NCBI GenBank assembly: GCA_002172675.1
Contig: NETF01000135.1
Location: 1-64,000, forward strand
Direction: 5' to 3'
DNA from: an unicellular cyanobacterium SU3
GTDB taxonomy: Bacteria > Cyanobacteriota > Cyanobacteriia > Cyanobacteriales > Microcystaceae
DNA: 64,000 nt
Shown: one piece after another, positions 9,217 through 18,590 of the stretch
Position numbering within the stretch: position 1 is the stretch's first letter
Layout: the number at the start of each line of letters is the position of its first letter
Position numbers and translations under genes: made by a program
Notes under the pieces: generated by a model
What the model was told of the DNA's origin: nothing
Database searches by the model: none
Seen by the model: the letters and a program-made list of their open reading frames with translations, nothing else

Positions 9217-11664
9217 TTAGACAGAATGAACAGTATTTTTAAACTGTCCAAAGAGTTCACAAAACTCTTCGTAGCTAATACTATTGTCACTGTTTGTATC
9301 AGCTAACTTCAGCATTTCTTCAATTTGACTGTCAGATAAACTGATATCAATATCTCGCAAACACAAGCGTAATTCTTCGAGATTAATGAAACCAGAATTA
9401 TCCACATCAAAGCGACGGAACCGTTCCAACATTCCCTCTTGAGGATGTTCCGTTAATTCTTGGTGCAATAGAGTGGTAAAGTCTCTAAACGAGATAAATT
9501 CACTTCTAGGGGTTCCTGTGATCATATCCATTACATCTTGCACCCGTTCAGCAGAGTAATAACGACCAACAGCCCTTAATAAAGAGTGCAATTCGACTGC
9601 GGAGAGGTTATCGTTACCATCTTTATCAAACTTATTGAAGGTATTACGATAAAAACTCATTTGTTCATCGCTAATTTCCCCAAGATTACACGAAGGATTA
9701 ATTTTACCTTCGGCCAGAGCATCAAGGTGTTCGATCGCACTCAATGTATAGGCCATGGTTTGCCACAATTGATGAGGATTAGAGTGCAATAAGATTTCCT
9801 CTTCTTCTTGAGAGGTAATGGAATATTCTTCCCGTATTTCCTCAATTGAGCGTATCTCTTCAGGGGATAATTTGTTCAGAAGGTCATTGAAGGATTCAAA
9901 GGGTTTTTTCCCAGTCATCACATCAAACAAATCTAACACGATCGCTTGATGGGGATGTTCCCTCGAAGACTCCATAATGGTTTCAAGTAAGGCTTGACGA
10001 TAGCTTTCTTGACGTAACCAATCTTCGTGGTTTTGGTGATGTTCAATATCAACTAAGAAGGGATCTTCGATTTCTAATTCTGTCAATAACAGTTCGTGTT
10101 CTTGATCGGTAATATTGAGTTCTAGACGCATTTGACGCATCATCTCAAGACTACTGGCACTATTAGCATAGCCTTCGTTAATTGATTCTTTAAGAACCCC
10201 TTTATAAGCTTCGATTTTCTTCTCTTTATCGAACCCTGGCAGCACTTTGGCTAAGACATAAACTTCGTCAGCCGTGAGGTCGTCTAATGCTCTACCATCG
10301 AGGAATTGAGAAACATTGAGCTTGAGTCTGTTGAGTTGTTTCCGTAGTCGGGTGGCTAAACTTTCCCGTTGATAACGATAAGGGTTTCTGAACCAAGTCC
10401 GATATAACCAAACTCCACTCAAACCAGCCATTAACACTGGGAATAAATATCTTAAGGGAGTAGGTAACATCCGCACAAAGTTACTGCCACCAAAGATGAA
10501 GAAGAAGTTAAAGATAAAGAAGGTACAAACGGTAAACATCCGATGACGAACCACTTCGGTACTCACCAATTTATGGTTACGGAATAAATACCCTTTATAC
10601 AGTCTCTCTATTTTGCATCCGAGATAGTAACCAGCTAAACCAAATAAACCAATGGTTAAAGGAACGGCGACAATTTTAGGAATATTGATCAGATTCCCAA
10701 AAATGTAAAATCCTGGGTTAAATAAAGTCGCTAATTGGTTTTCTTGATGGGCCCAAGCAGCAGAAATTAAATATTCCCAATTCCCGGCAAACAAGAAGGG
10801 ATACACGAAATAACCAACGGTTAAACCCACATAGGCATAATAAAGCCATTGTTGTTTGGGATGGGTGACATTGTCCCAATAAGAACGCTCTGCGTCAATA
10901 TCCATACAGGGACTATGACAAGCGACACAAGCACTTTGTTCTTTACCCTCTGCGTTGACGGTACGACACATGGATTGAGTGACCAATTGGCGATCGCCAG
11001 TATGGGCCCGACTATTGAGTAATCCTCTGGGTTCAGCAAATACTTGTTCAACTGGGGCCATGGGACAAATAAATTGACACCAGGATTTTCCTGCGAAAAA
11101 GTAATTAACCACCATTGCTGAGATAATCGTCCCGAGAAGGAATAATCCCAAAGCAAGGCGATTAGAATTGACAAATAGGATTCTGGCTGCAATACCAATA
11201 AAAAATAGAACCAATTGTAAATATAAGTGATTCTTTGCCAGCCAGGAATTAGGGTCAACTTTAATCAGTTCATGACGAACTTTACCGGTTTGAGGATTAA
11301 CCTTTTTTCGAGTTCTTTGAATCCCTAATGCACGAGGAATTTGGGACATAAAGGACAAAGGACAAATGCGTCGCCATGCTTCATGGCCAAAGACCATTAA
11401 TACAAATACTCCAGTGGGAACAATTAAAGCCCAGAACATAATCGCCCCAATGGGATAGGGTTGTTCGGGTAAACATTGCCCTTGCACTAAAACGCAATCG
11501 TAAGGCGTAATATTACTGATACTGAGGGGACTCCAGGTATGTTCTGGTAAGGTTAACCAATAGGAAATAGGGTCGTAAAATAAGGAGGTAATTAACAATA
11601 GCCAGCCTAATGCGAGAACCCATCGCACTCGGTGCATATACCGTTCAGGAACTTTCGCAAACAT
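9217..11664 (-). CDS. Polytopic membrane Fe-S protein with C-terminal EF-hands
   Basis: The 815-residue protein combines two parts. Residues 1-430 hold about seven to eight membrane helices and cysteine groups typical of NosR/CcoG-like membrane ferredoxins: RRICPLSFM, CQFICPMAPVEQ and SACVACHSPCMDID. The remainder is soluble and ends in three EF-hand loops, DKDGNDNLSAVE, DVDNSGFINLEE and DTNSDNSISYEE, in the last 120 residues. EF-hands bind calcium, so calcium control of an electron-transfer step is a reasonable inference, not shown. The substrate is unknown. The gene is monocistronic with its own terminator. Confidence 0.75.
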   Translation of the reverse strand: MFAKVPERYMHRVRWVLALGWLLLITSLFYDPISYWLTLPEHTWSPLSISNITPYDCVLVQGQCLPEQPYPIGAIMFWALIVPTGVFVLMVFGHEAWRRICPLSFMSQIPRALGIQRTRKKVNPQTGKVRHELIKVDPNSWLAKNHLYLQLVLFFIGIAARILFVNSNRLALGLFLLGTIISAMVVNYFFAGKSWCQFICPMAPVEQVFAEPRGLLNSRAHTGDRQLVTQSMCRTVNAEGKEQSACVACHSPCMDIDAERSYWDNVTHPKQQWLYYAYVGLTVGYFVYPFLFAGNWEYLISAAWAHQENQLATLFNPGFYIFGNLINIPKIVAVPLTIGLFGLAGYYLGCKIERLYKGYLFRNHKLVSTEVVRHRMFTVCTFFIFNFFFIFGGSNFVRMLPTPLRYLFPVLMAGLSGVWLYRTWFRNPYRYQRESLATRLRKQLNRLKLNVSQFLDGRALDDLTADEVYVLAKVLPGFDKEKKIEAYKGVLKESINEGYANSASSLEMMRQMRLELNITDQEHELLLTELEIEDPFLVDIEHHQNHEDWLRQESYRQALLETIMESSREHPHQAIVLDLFDVMTGKKPFESFNDLLNKLSPEEIRSIEEIREEYSITSQEEEEILLHSNPHQLWQTMAYTLSAIEHLDALAEGKINPSCNLGEISDEQMSFYRNTFNKFDKDGNDNLSAVELHSLLRAVGRYYSAERVQDVMDMITGTPRSEFISFRDFTTLLHQELTEHPQEGMLERFRRFDVDNSGFINLEELRLCLRDIDISLSDSQIEEMLKLADTNSDNSISYEEFCELFGQFKNTVHSV

Positions 11665-11992
11665 AATTCTGAATAACTTATAGTGTAGTTTCTAGGTAGT
11701 AGCGATCAGAGCAAATAACAAAGGGTAGTTATAGGATTTTCAATGGTTCTACTACATTGATATCCGAATGCACTCCTAACTATTTCTATAGTTAGCGATT
11801 GTCAGAAAAGATTTTGTAGGGAAAGTATCAAAAGTCCCTTTTTGGTTAATATTTCTTAATCCTTTATTGGTAATTTCAATGAAAATTAATAATAATTATT
11901 CGGGTTATTCGGGTAAATTAGGAGATTTTTTATCTTAATATAGTAATTCCCATGCTTGTAGAGTAAAAAGTTTTCTAGTTTGAGGAGTCACC

Positions 11993-12010
11993 GAGTCAGG
12001 AGTCAGGAGT
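11993..12010. repeat. Heptamer short tandem repeat
   Basis: GAGTCAG is repeated twice and followed by GAGT, giving 2.6 tandem copies of a 7-bp unit. A degenerate copy (GAGTCACC) precedes it. Short tandem heptamers are a known feature of cyanobacterial intergenic DNA. Confidence 0.7.
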
Positions 12011-12034
12011 TTTTGGCTGCCCTATTTTAATACA

Positions 12035-12107
12035 GTAGGGTGGGTTAGATGGCTATAATTTTAGATATTCACCAGAATATAAAAGTCTATCGTAACCCAC
12101 CACTTAA
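12035..12107 (+). mobile_element. MITE-like repeat, left copy
   Basis: The 73-bp element begins GTAGGGTGGGTTAGA and ends CGTAACCCACCACTTAA, so its ends carry the inverted pair GTGGGTTA/TAACCCAC. A second copy in opposite orientation lies at 13742-13813, on the other side of the DUF4062 gene. End sequences agree closely while the middle has diverged. No transposase lies nearby, so movement would depend on an enzyme elsewhere. Confidence 0.75.
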
Positions 12108-12268
12108 ATGAAAATAATTCAACACAATTATCTTAAGATTTGCTTTATAAATAGTTTCTCGCAATCAATTAAACAAAAACTTGAATTTATCAAACAATTT
12201 TTAGTATTATCAAAGAGAAATAGCCATATTAGAAGCTAAAAGAAAGGTAGAAGCTAAATAAAATAAAC

Positions 12269-13659
12269 ATGGTTTACTTTCCCAAACGATTACAAGTTTT
12301 CGTCTCTTCTACCTATCTTGATTTAATTGAAGAACGACAAGCTGCTGTACAAGCTATTTTAGAAGCAAAACATATTCCTGCTGGGATGGAATTATTCACC
12401 GCAGGAGATCAATCTCAATGGAAGTCATTAAACATTGGATCGATCAATCTGATGTTTATCTGCTTATTTTGGGGGGAAGATATGGAAGTATCGATCAAGA
12501 AACAGGCAAAAGTTATACTCATCTCGAATATGAATATGCTTTAGAAAAAGAAATTCCGATTTTTTCTTGTGTTTTGAGAGATCCTGATAAAAGAGCAATG
12601 AATAAGGGAGATATTAATAAGTATTTAGAACGAGATAATTTTACGAAATATCAAGACTTTAAGAAATTAGTTACCTCAAAAATGGTTAGGTTTTGGGAAA
12701 CTTCTAAGGATATAGAAAAATCAATTATTTTAACATTAAAAGATTTTGAAAGATGTGAAAAGATCATAGGTTGGATGAGAGGAGGACAACAAACTGATTC
12801 AAGCTTGATTGAAGAGAAAGCTAAACTGACTAAAAAAAACAAAGAATTAGAGGAATTATTAAAAAGAGAAAGAAGCTTATATAATCAAAAACTGACAAAA
12901 ATTCAATCGCAACAAAAAGAATTAGAACAGTCTTATCAAATTAAAATTAATCAACTACAACAACAATTAACCGAAGCAGAAGGTCAAATTAGGAAAATTG
13001 CTGAGATAAAAGACAATTTACAATATAGGTCATATACAATTGAGAATGAAGTACACAAACAATTAAGTAAAAAAGAATCACAAATTAATCAACTACAAGA
13101 AACAATACAACAGTTACAATCTTCTGTACAAAAAAATACAACTAAAGATGTAGAATTTACAGAAAAAATAGAACTGAAAAGCGAAAAAGGAATAGACTAT
13201 ACTAAACTTCGTGACCTCCTTGCGGCAGGGAAATGGAAAGAAGCAGACCAACAAACCACTAACGTCATGCTTAAAGTCATGGGTAAAACCACTTGGTGGA
13301 GTGTTGAAATATCAGATATAGATAACTTCCCTTGTGATGATTTACAGACTATCGATCAGCTTTGGGTAAACTACAGTAATGGGAAATTTGGTTTCAGTGT
13401 TCAGAAAAAAATTTATGTGGATAAACTAGGGGGAATGAAAGACTATAATCAAGAAATATGGCACGAATTTTGCGATCAAGTCGGTTGGAGAAAAGGCGGT
13501 AACTACGTGAGTTACGAAAACCTCAGCTTTGAATTATCAGATATTACCTCCATAGGACATCTCCCTTCATGGGGAGTGGGGAGAGAATTTGGAGGTTGTT
13601 TGGGTGTAGGTTGTAAGGTTTCTTCTTTCGCACAAAGACTTGTAACTTGTAGAATATAA
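12269..13659 (+). pseudogene. DUF4062 / coiled-coil / GUN4-like protein, frameshifted
   Basis: Two overlapping frames make one protein. The first (from 12269) encodes the DUF4062 start, RLQVFVSSTYLDLIEERQAA to GDQSQW; the second (in frame from 12418 to 13659) continues EVIKHWIDQSDVYLLILGGR. The break is at 12420-12421, where TGGAAGTC would need one more G. The C-terminal side has a coiled coil (about 150-240 of the second frame) and a GUN4-like domain: LRDLLAAGKWKEADQQTT, FPCDDLQTIDQLWVNYSNGK, FGFSVQKKIY and the end FAQRLVTCRI. DUF4062 occurs in signalling and NTPase proteins; GUN4 binds porphyrins in chlorophyll synthesis, but GUN4-like domains are also attached to cyanobacterial kinases. 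It could be a real one-base loss or a sequencing error; everything downstream is intact. MITE-like repeats flank the gene. Confidence 0.78.
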
Positions 13660-13741
13660 TACTCTCAGACAACTCTTCGGGAAAACAAAAAGTATTTAAG
13701 TCATCAAATAAATAAAGATAGTTGTAGTAAATTGTTTTAAC

Positions 13742-13813
13742 TTAAGTGGTGGGTTACGACGGATAGTTATGTTCTTATTATAACCTAAATTATTGCCGTC
13801 TAACCCACCCTAC
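13742..13813 (-). mobile_element. MITE-like repeat, right copy (inverted)
   Basis: This 72-bp element is the reverse complement relative of 12035-12107: on the minus strand it starts GTAGGGTGGGTTAGAC and ends CGTAACCCACCACTTAA. Together the two copies form inverted repeats around the DUF4062-GUN4 gene. The rest of the 306-bp gap 13660-13965 holds two further short relatives (a TTGGGTT/AACCCAA inverted pair near 13830-13866, and TAACCTACCCTAC near 13915) and no gene. Confidence 0.75.
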
Positions 13814-13965
13814 AATCATATACTCATGTAGGTTGGGTTGAGGAACAAAACCCAACAAAACCTAATTTTAAACTGATTTTTATGTTTTTGTGAGTATCTA
13901 AAATATAGCTGTCTAACCTACCCTACAATAATATACTAATTTCAAACACGATGTAAGATTTGAGT

Positions 13966-14259
13966 TTAAGAAACTATATTTTTCCATCCCATCAATTTTT
14001 TACCCAAACGAAAAACGATAGCATTTCCTAATCCTAATGCTTGAACTCCTTCGACTAAATAAGGTTCTATGTCTTTGAGATTATCTAGCAAATGAGGACA
14101 TTGTACAAAATCAAGACAAACAACTGTCGAATGATTCCAGGGTTCGCGGAAAATTTGACATTGGGGAGGGAGTGAACTGATAAGAGTCCGAAAGCGGTTA
14201 ATAGCTGCTTTTTCAAGTTCTTGACTCGTACACTTAAACGGTAATTGTGGATTATTCAT
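13966..14259 (-). CDS. Hypothetical protein, 97 residues
   Basis: I do not recognise this family. The protein is soluble-looking, with a helical start (CTSQELEKAAINRFRTLISS), a middle with VVCLDFVQCPHLLDNL, and a basic end (FRLGKKLMGWKN). It has no signal peptide or membrane segment. Codon use looks like that of its neighbours and the frame is clean, so it is probably a real gene. It lies between the repeat cluster at 13.7-13.9 kb and comEC, on the same strand as comEC with a 135-bp gap. Confidence 0.6.
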   Translation of the reverse strand: MNNPQLPFKCTSQELEKAAINRFRTLISSLPPQCQIFREPWNHSTVVCLDFVQCPHLLDNLKDIEPYLVEGVQALGLGNAIVFRLGKKLMGWKNIVS

Positions 14260-14394
14260 GCAATCCTCATCATTAAAATTCTAGGAAAATTCTTATCCTT
14301 TACTAAGGTAACACTTCGCTGAAAAAATCATTGTAATTGTTTTAACTAACTTTTCTATTTGTTAAGATTTCAAAAGTATTTAAGATTACACATA

Positions 14395-16689
14395 TTAGCT
14401 GTGTTGTTCTTGATTTTTTAATAAAGGTTTAATACCCTGTTTAGGTATCCATTGAATTGCCCCAATTTCTTGTATCCAATACCATTGAATGTTTTGTTTT
14501 GTCAATTCTTTTTGAAGAAACTTTGGAATATAATTAGTTGAAATAATGATAATTTTTGGTTTATTTTGCGTGAGCAATTCTACCCATTCTAATGATATTT
14601 TTTTTCCTGACCACAAAATTATGTCGGAAGATTGATGATGAATTGGCGGAATTGAGTTATCGTTTTCTTGTTGACTATCTATCCATAGCCAAGATTGATT
14701 ATTATTTTTCCATCCTAAGATCAATGGAAATTGATCGAAGATTTTTATAATAGTTGAATTAAGCTTTATTGTTGTATCTTTATCGAGATGATTAGAACTT
14801 GATTTTTGATTATTAAATAAATAAATTTTATTTTTGATTTTAATTTCGTTTTCAAGTAGTGATAAAGAAACTATATTTTCATTGTGAGTGAGAATCATAT
14901 TTGTAATCTCATTAATACCTTGCTGATATAGAAAGGGTAATAGGTTATATTTAATATCTGCTTTATCACCTAGATTCAAGATAGTAACTTGACCTCGATC
15001 TTGAATAATTATATTAGGGACTGAATTACTTTGCAAAATGGTAATCTGAAACAAGAAAATATTTTTATACATAATTGGAATGATTAGTAATAAAATGATT
15101 ATTATTCCCCCTAATTTCCAGTGTTTTTGCCATTTTTTATTTAACCAAATAATTAATAAGATCCCATATATTATAATTAAAATAGATAAAGATATTTGTC
15201 CTACAACTAAAGCACTTAATTTCAATTGAGGAATTTTTTGAGCAGATTCTAATAAAATTTCTAACGGCCAAAATAAAAAACTAGCTATTTTTACACCAAA
15301 TAAAGGGGAAATAAGAATAAAAATAGCACTAATCATACCTCCTATTACTAATAAGATAATCAAAGGAGTAGCTAAAATATTAAAAGGAATAATATAAAAA
15401 CTAAATGTATGAAAAACATACATAATTAAAGGAGATGTCCAAATAGACACAGCAACAGGAACCGCTATCATAGAAGAAATTTTAGGGGGTAAAAAATCTA
15501 ACTTATTTTCAATAGAGGGACTGGTAACTAATAAAGCAAATGTTGCTAAAAAACTCAACTGAAACCCTAAATCCCAGATCCATAAAGGATTAAAAATTAA
15601 TAATATAAATGCAGATAATAATAACGTTCTAAGCGGATTTGTTTTTCTATCTAAAACTTCACCGATTAAAATAGCAGTTCCCATCAAACTTGCTCGTAAA
15701 ATAGATGGCTGAATCCCCGTTAAACCGACATACAAAATTAAGATTGTAATACCAAAGATTAGCTTTTTTGTTGGAGAAAGAGAGCGAGTTATCCAAAAAA
15801 TAATTCCCAATAATAAAGCGACATGAAACCCTGATGCAACCAAGATATGGGACAGCCCCATATTAACAAATAAATCCCTAATTTCTGGAGGTAAATCAAC
15901 TGCCCTTCTTCCAAGAATCATTGAACTAATAACTAAGCCACTTTGTTCTCCTAAAGCATTAGTAAATCCCTTGATTATCTTCTGTCTTAGTTGCGTAAAG
16001 CCCCAATTTTTTTTATTTTCTACAAAGATAATTTTTTCTCCCTTTAGTCCTGAAAATGAACCTTGCTTGGCTAAATATTTTTTAAAGTCAAAGGCTGCAG
16101 GATTTTTAGGCGATCGCGGTTGATATAAATTCCCTTCAATGATTAAAGTTTGACCAACGGTCAGAGCAGGCTCCGTCGTTGTACGGCGGAGTAATCTCTG
16201 ACCAGGATAAACAAGGTTTATTTCTTGTATAGGTAAAGTCACATAAACTTTTCCTGTTACTACTTGAAAATCACTATTTTGTTGATTGAAATGAACTTTT
16301 TGGGCTTGTAACCAAAACTTCTTACGCTCATTATTAGTTAATCTAGGTTCTGATATCAGCTTTCCTATCAATTGAACGTTTTGGGATCTAAAATTATCTT
16401 CAATTAAATAGCTGATATCCGTTGAACGCGGAGAAGGAATACGCCATTGAAAATATAAAACAGCTAACAAAGCAACTAAAGAAACAATAAACCAAAATCG
16501 TAACCGAGGACATCTTCGCCAACGACGATTTAATATAATGAAGAAACTAGGAGGAATAATAGTAATCAATAAAACCACCAGACACCATTGTTGCCAAGAA
16601 GGATTAGGATTAGGAAACCCCCATAATCCCGTTATCAATAACCCTCCGAGATAAGCCAAAATAAGAATAAGATAATGAAAAGAATTCAT
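14395..16689 (-). CDS. comEC: ComEC/Rec2 family DNA-uptake channel protein
   Basis: ComEC carries single-stranded DNA across the inner membrane in natural transformation. From the preferred start the protein has 764 residues: N-terminal helices with a DUF4131-like soluble domain, a competence domain of many helices containing MGLSHILVASGFHVALLLG, and a C-terminal metallo-beta-lactamase-like domain. The usual metal motif HxHxDH is absent; the equivalent segment reads MILTHNENIVSL, so that domain looks catalytically degenerate. An ATG at 16761 would add 24 residues, but AGGAAG lies 6-7 nt before the ATG at 16689, followed at once by a membrane helix, so the shorter form is preferred. The DUF4131-like domain contains a 53-bp palindromic repeat (16150-16202). 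Confidence 0.9.
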   Translation of the reverse strand: MNSFHYLILILAYLGGLLITGLWGFPNPNPSWQQWCLVVLLITIIPPSFFIILNRRWRRCPRLRFWFIVSLVALLAVLYFQWRIPSPRSTDISYLIEDNFRSQNVQLIGKLISEPRLTNNERKKFWLQAQKVHFNQQNSDFQVVTGKVYVTLPIQEINLVYPGQRLLRRTTTEPALTVGQTLIIEGNLYQPRSPKNPAAFDFKKYLAKQGSFSGLKGEKIIFVENKKNWGFTQLRQKIIKGFTNALGEQSGLVISSMILGRRAVDLPPEIRDLFVNMGLSHILVASGFHVALLLGIIFWITRSLSPTKKLIFGITILILYVGLTGIQPSILRASLMGTAILIGEVLDRKTNPLRTLLLSAFILLIFNPLWIWDLGFQLSFLATFALLVTSPSIENKLDFLPPKISSMIAVPVAVSIWTSPLIMYVFHTFSFYIIPFNILATPLIILLVIGGMISAIFILISPLFGVKIASFLFWPLEILLESAQKIPQLKLSALVVGQISLSILIIIYGILLIIWLNKKWQKHWKLGGIIIILLLIIPIMYKNIFLFQITILQSNSVPNIIIQDRGQVTILNLGDKADIKYNLLPFLYQQGINEITNMILTHNENIVSLSLLENEIKIKNKIYLFNNQKSSSNHLDKDTTIKLNSTIIKIFDQFPLILGWKNNNQSWLWIDSQQENDNSIPPIHHQSSDIILWSGKKISLEWVELLTQNKPKIIIISTNYIPKFLQKELTKQNIQWYWIQEIGAIQWIPKQGIKPLLKNQEQHS
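16150..16202 (-). repeat. 53-bp palindromic element inside comEC
   Basis: The 53 bp are identical to 47935-47987 in opposite orientation. An outer inverted pair GTCAGAG/CTCTGAC encloses an inner one (CTCCGCCGT/ACGACGGAG, one mismatch). In comEC it is read as [17 protein letters not shown] without breaking the frame. Confidence 0.93.
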
Positions 16690-16873
16690 TAAAATCTTCC
16701 TGCTGAGTGAGTAATGACCATTGAAATAAGGCAATTGATCATATAAGTTAAAAAATAACAACTACCCAAAGAGATAAATTATAAAATTTGTTAACCAAAC
16801 TCAGTGAAATAACTCAATTAACCCAAAAAAATGAGAAACTATTAAAGTATAATAAAAGAACAATGATAAACGG

Positions 16874-18268
16874 ATGAATCCTCCCTCCACTTCAGAACTA
16901 TCCCTATATCAACTAACTCAAAGCAGTGACCCTAATTTATCGCCTTTAATCGTGTCAGCTAGTACCTTTCGGGAATGGGTTGATACGGCGATTCAATTTT
17001 TAATTGACGAAGAAATTCAAGCCACAGTTTGGGCAAAATTACCCCCGAATTCCCGTTGGTGGACAACCCTAGACGGCTATTATCAAGAAGGTCTTTCTCA
17101 ACAAATCTATCGTTGTACCATGAGTCAGACCGGTGGTACAGCCCCAGGTCGTCATGGTTCCTCTGGTGCTTATCCATCCCAGGATAACTTTACTCCCATT
17201 GTACTAGAAACCAACACTCAGCTAAAACGAGAACATTTTTGCTTAATTTTGTCCCCCAAACTGTGTAGTTTGATTTTGGCACAAGAACAAATTCCAGCAG
17301 AAGAAGATCCCCCCTCCGGACTTCTCGAACCCACTGTTCTCAAAGTCGTCTATAGTTTTAACCCCTCTATCATCCAAAAGGTATTATCAGGACTCAAACA
17401 TTTGATTACCATTACCGATACCACCCCAGTCGAAGTCTTAGGTGATTCGGTTTTACCCTTTCCCTTACCCAGTACAGTCGAAGCGACTTTAGTCACAAAA
17501 TTATGGACTCGGCTGTTACGTCAGGGTTTATCAGTCAACCCGAACAGTTTACCCGAAACAACCCAACCCCTTGCACAACAAAGTTTTACCCTCGGAGAAG
17601 ACTTCCTCAAACCCTTAACCACAGAATTGAGTACCCCGTTAACCAATATGAAAACCGCTTTACGGTTACTAGAGTCAAAACAACATAAACGGGATATTCG
17701 ACAACGGTATATCGATTTATTGAAAAAAGAATGCGATCGCCAAAATACCCTACTCAATGGATTACAAGACTTAGTACAACTCAATCAAAGCTTAGAACAA
17801 GCTGAACCCACCGTTAACCTCGAAGAAGTGGTTCCAGGGATCGTCAGTACCTATCAAGCGATCGCAGAAGAAAAAGGTATTACCTTAGGTTATACTGTCC
17901 CCCCTGGGTTTCCTGCTGTAGCTTGTCCCAATGTTTGGTTAAGACGTATTCTACAAAACATTATTCATAATAGCCTCAAATTTACGCCACAAGGGGGACG
18001 TATTAGCGTCCAAGCAACCTTGAAATCCGAAGGGGTAGAAATCTCTGTCCATGATACAGGAATGGGTATTGAACAAAGTGATCTCCCCAAACTATTCGAT
18101 AGTTTTTATCGGGGACGTAATACCCTCAATAGTGATACTGAAGGAGTGGGACTCGGATTAACCATTGCCCATCATTTAATTGAAAAATGTGGAGGAAAAA
18201 TTAATATTGTTTCTCAAGTGGGTAAAGGAACTATTGTTAGAGTCGTCTTTCAAGAATCCTCTGATTAG
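16874..18268 (+). CDS. Sensor kinase-like protein lacking the phospho-accepting histidine
   Basis: The 464-residue protein has an N-terminal sensory region (about 1-215, possibly a DICT-type domain), a HisKA-like helical pair at about 242-300, and an HATPase_c domain to the end. The ATP site is intact: LQNIIHNSLKF (N box), HDTGMGIEQSDLPKLF (G1) and GVGLGLTIAHHLIEKCGG (G2). In the HisKA helix the canonical SHELRTPL reads TTELSTPL, so Thr250 replaces the His that would be phosphorylated. It may act as an ATP-binding regulator or partner of another kinase instead of autophosphorylating. No response regulator is adjacent; ndhO and mdh follow. Confidence 0.82.
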   Translation: MNPPSTSELSLYQLTQSSDPNLSPLIVSASTFREWVDTAIQFLIDEEIQATVWAKLPPNSRWWTTLDGYYQEGLSQQIYRCTMSQTGGTAPGRHGSSGAYPSQDNFTPIVLETNTQLKREHFCLILSPKLCSLILAQEQIPAEEDPPSGLLEPTVLKVVYSFNPSIIQKVLSGLKHLITITDTTPVEVLGDSVLPFPLPSTVEATLVTKLWTRLLRQGLSVNPNSLPETTQPLAQQSFTLGEDFLKPLTTELSTPLTNMKTALRLLESKQHKRDIRQRYIDLLKKECDRQNTLLNGLQDLVQLNQSLEQAEPTVNLEEVVPGIVSTYQAIAEEKGITLGYTVPPGFPAVACPNVWLRRILQNIIHNSLKFTPQGGRISVQATLKSEGVEISVHDTGMGIEQSDLPKLFDSFYRGRNTLNSDTEGVGLGLTIAHHLIEKCGGKINIVSQVGKGTIVRVVFQESSD

Positions 18269-18359
18269 ACAGTTATCAGTGAACAGTTAAGGTTGCTTAT
18301 TAATTGTCCTTTGCTACGATTAGAAGGAAACCTTAAAAATTGAGAATAAAGGAACCATT

Positions 18360-18575
18360 ATGGCAGGTAAAATCAAAAAAGGTGCGTTAGTGCGTGTCGT
18401 CAAAGAAAAGCTCGAAAACAGTGTAGAAGCGAAAGCCAGTGATACCCGTTTTCCCTCCTATTTGTTTGAAAGCAAAGGGGAAATTCTTGATATGAACGAC
18501 GAATATGCCCTAATTCGCTTTTATGTCCCTACTCCCAGCGTTTGGTTGCGCCTCGACCAACTAGAAGCCGTATAA
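18360..18575 (+). CDS. ndhO: NDH-1 complex subunit O
   Basis: NdhO is a small peripheral subunit of the photosynthetic NDH-1 complex on the thylakoid membrane, specific to cyanobacteria and plants. The 71-residue protein begins [18 protein letters not shown], includes [20 protein letters not shown], and ends [15 protein letters not shown], matching the family over its full length. It is followed 15 bp later by mdh, so the two may be cotranscribed. Confidence 0.95.
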   Translation: MAGKIKKGALVRVVKEKLENSVEAKASDTRFPSYLFESKGEILDMNDEYALIRFYVPTPSVWLRLDQLEAV

Positions 18576-18590
18576 TACATTTTAAAAATT

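Larger units (their letters stand above)
11665..12268. other. Repeat-bearing intergenic stretch
   Basis: This 604-bp gap separates the divergent Fe-S/EF-hand gene and the DUF4062 gene. It contains a heptamer tandem repeat (11993-12010) and one 73-bp MITE-like repeat (12035-12107). No gene was found. Confidence 0.6.

Noticed and set aside
12418..13659. A separate gene starting at ATG 12418
   Set aside because: The ATG is inside TGG of the DUF4062 frame and the sequence continues that domain; the two frames are one broken gene.
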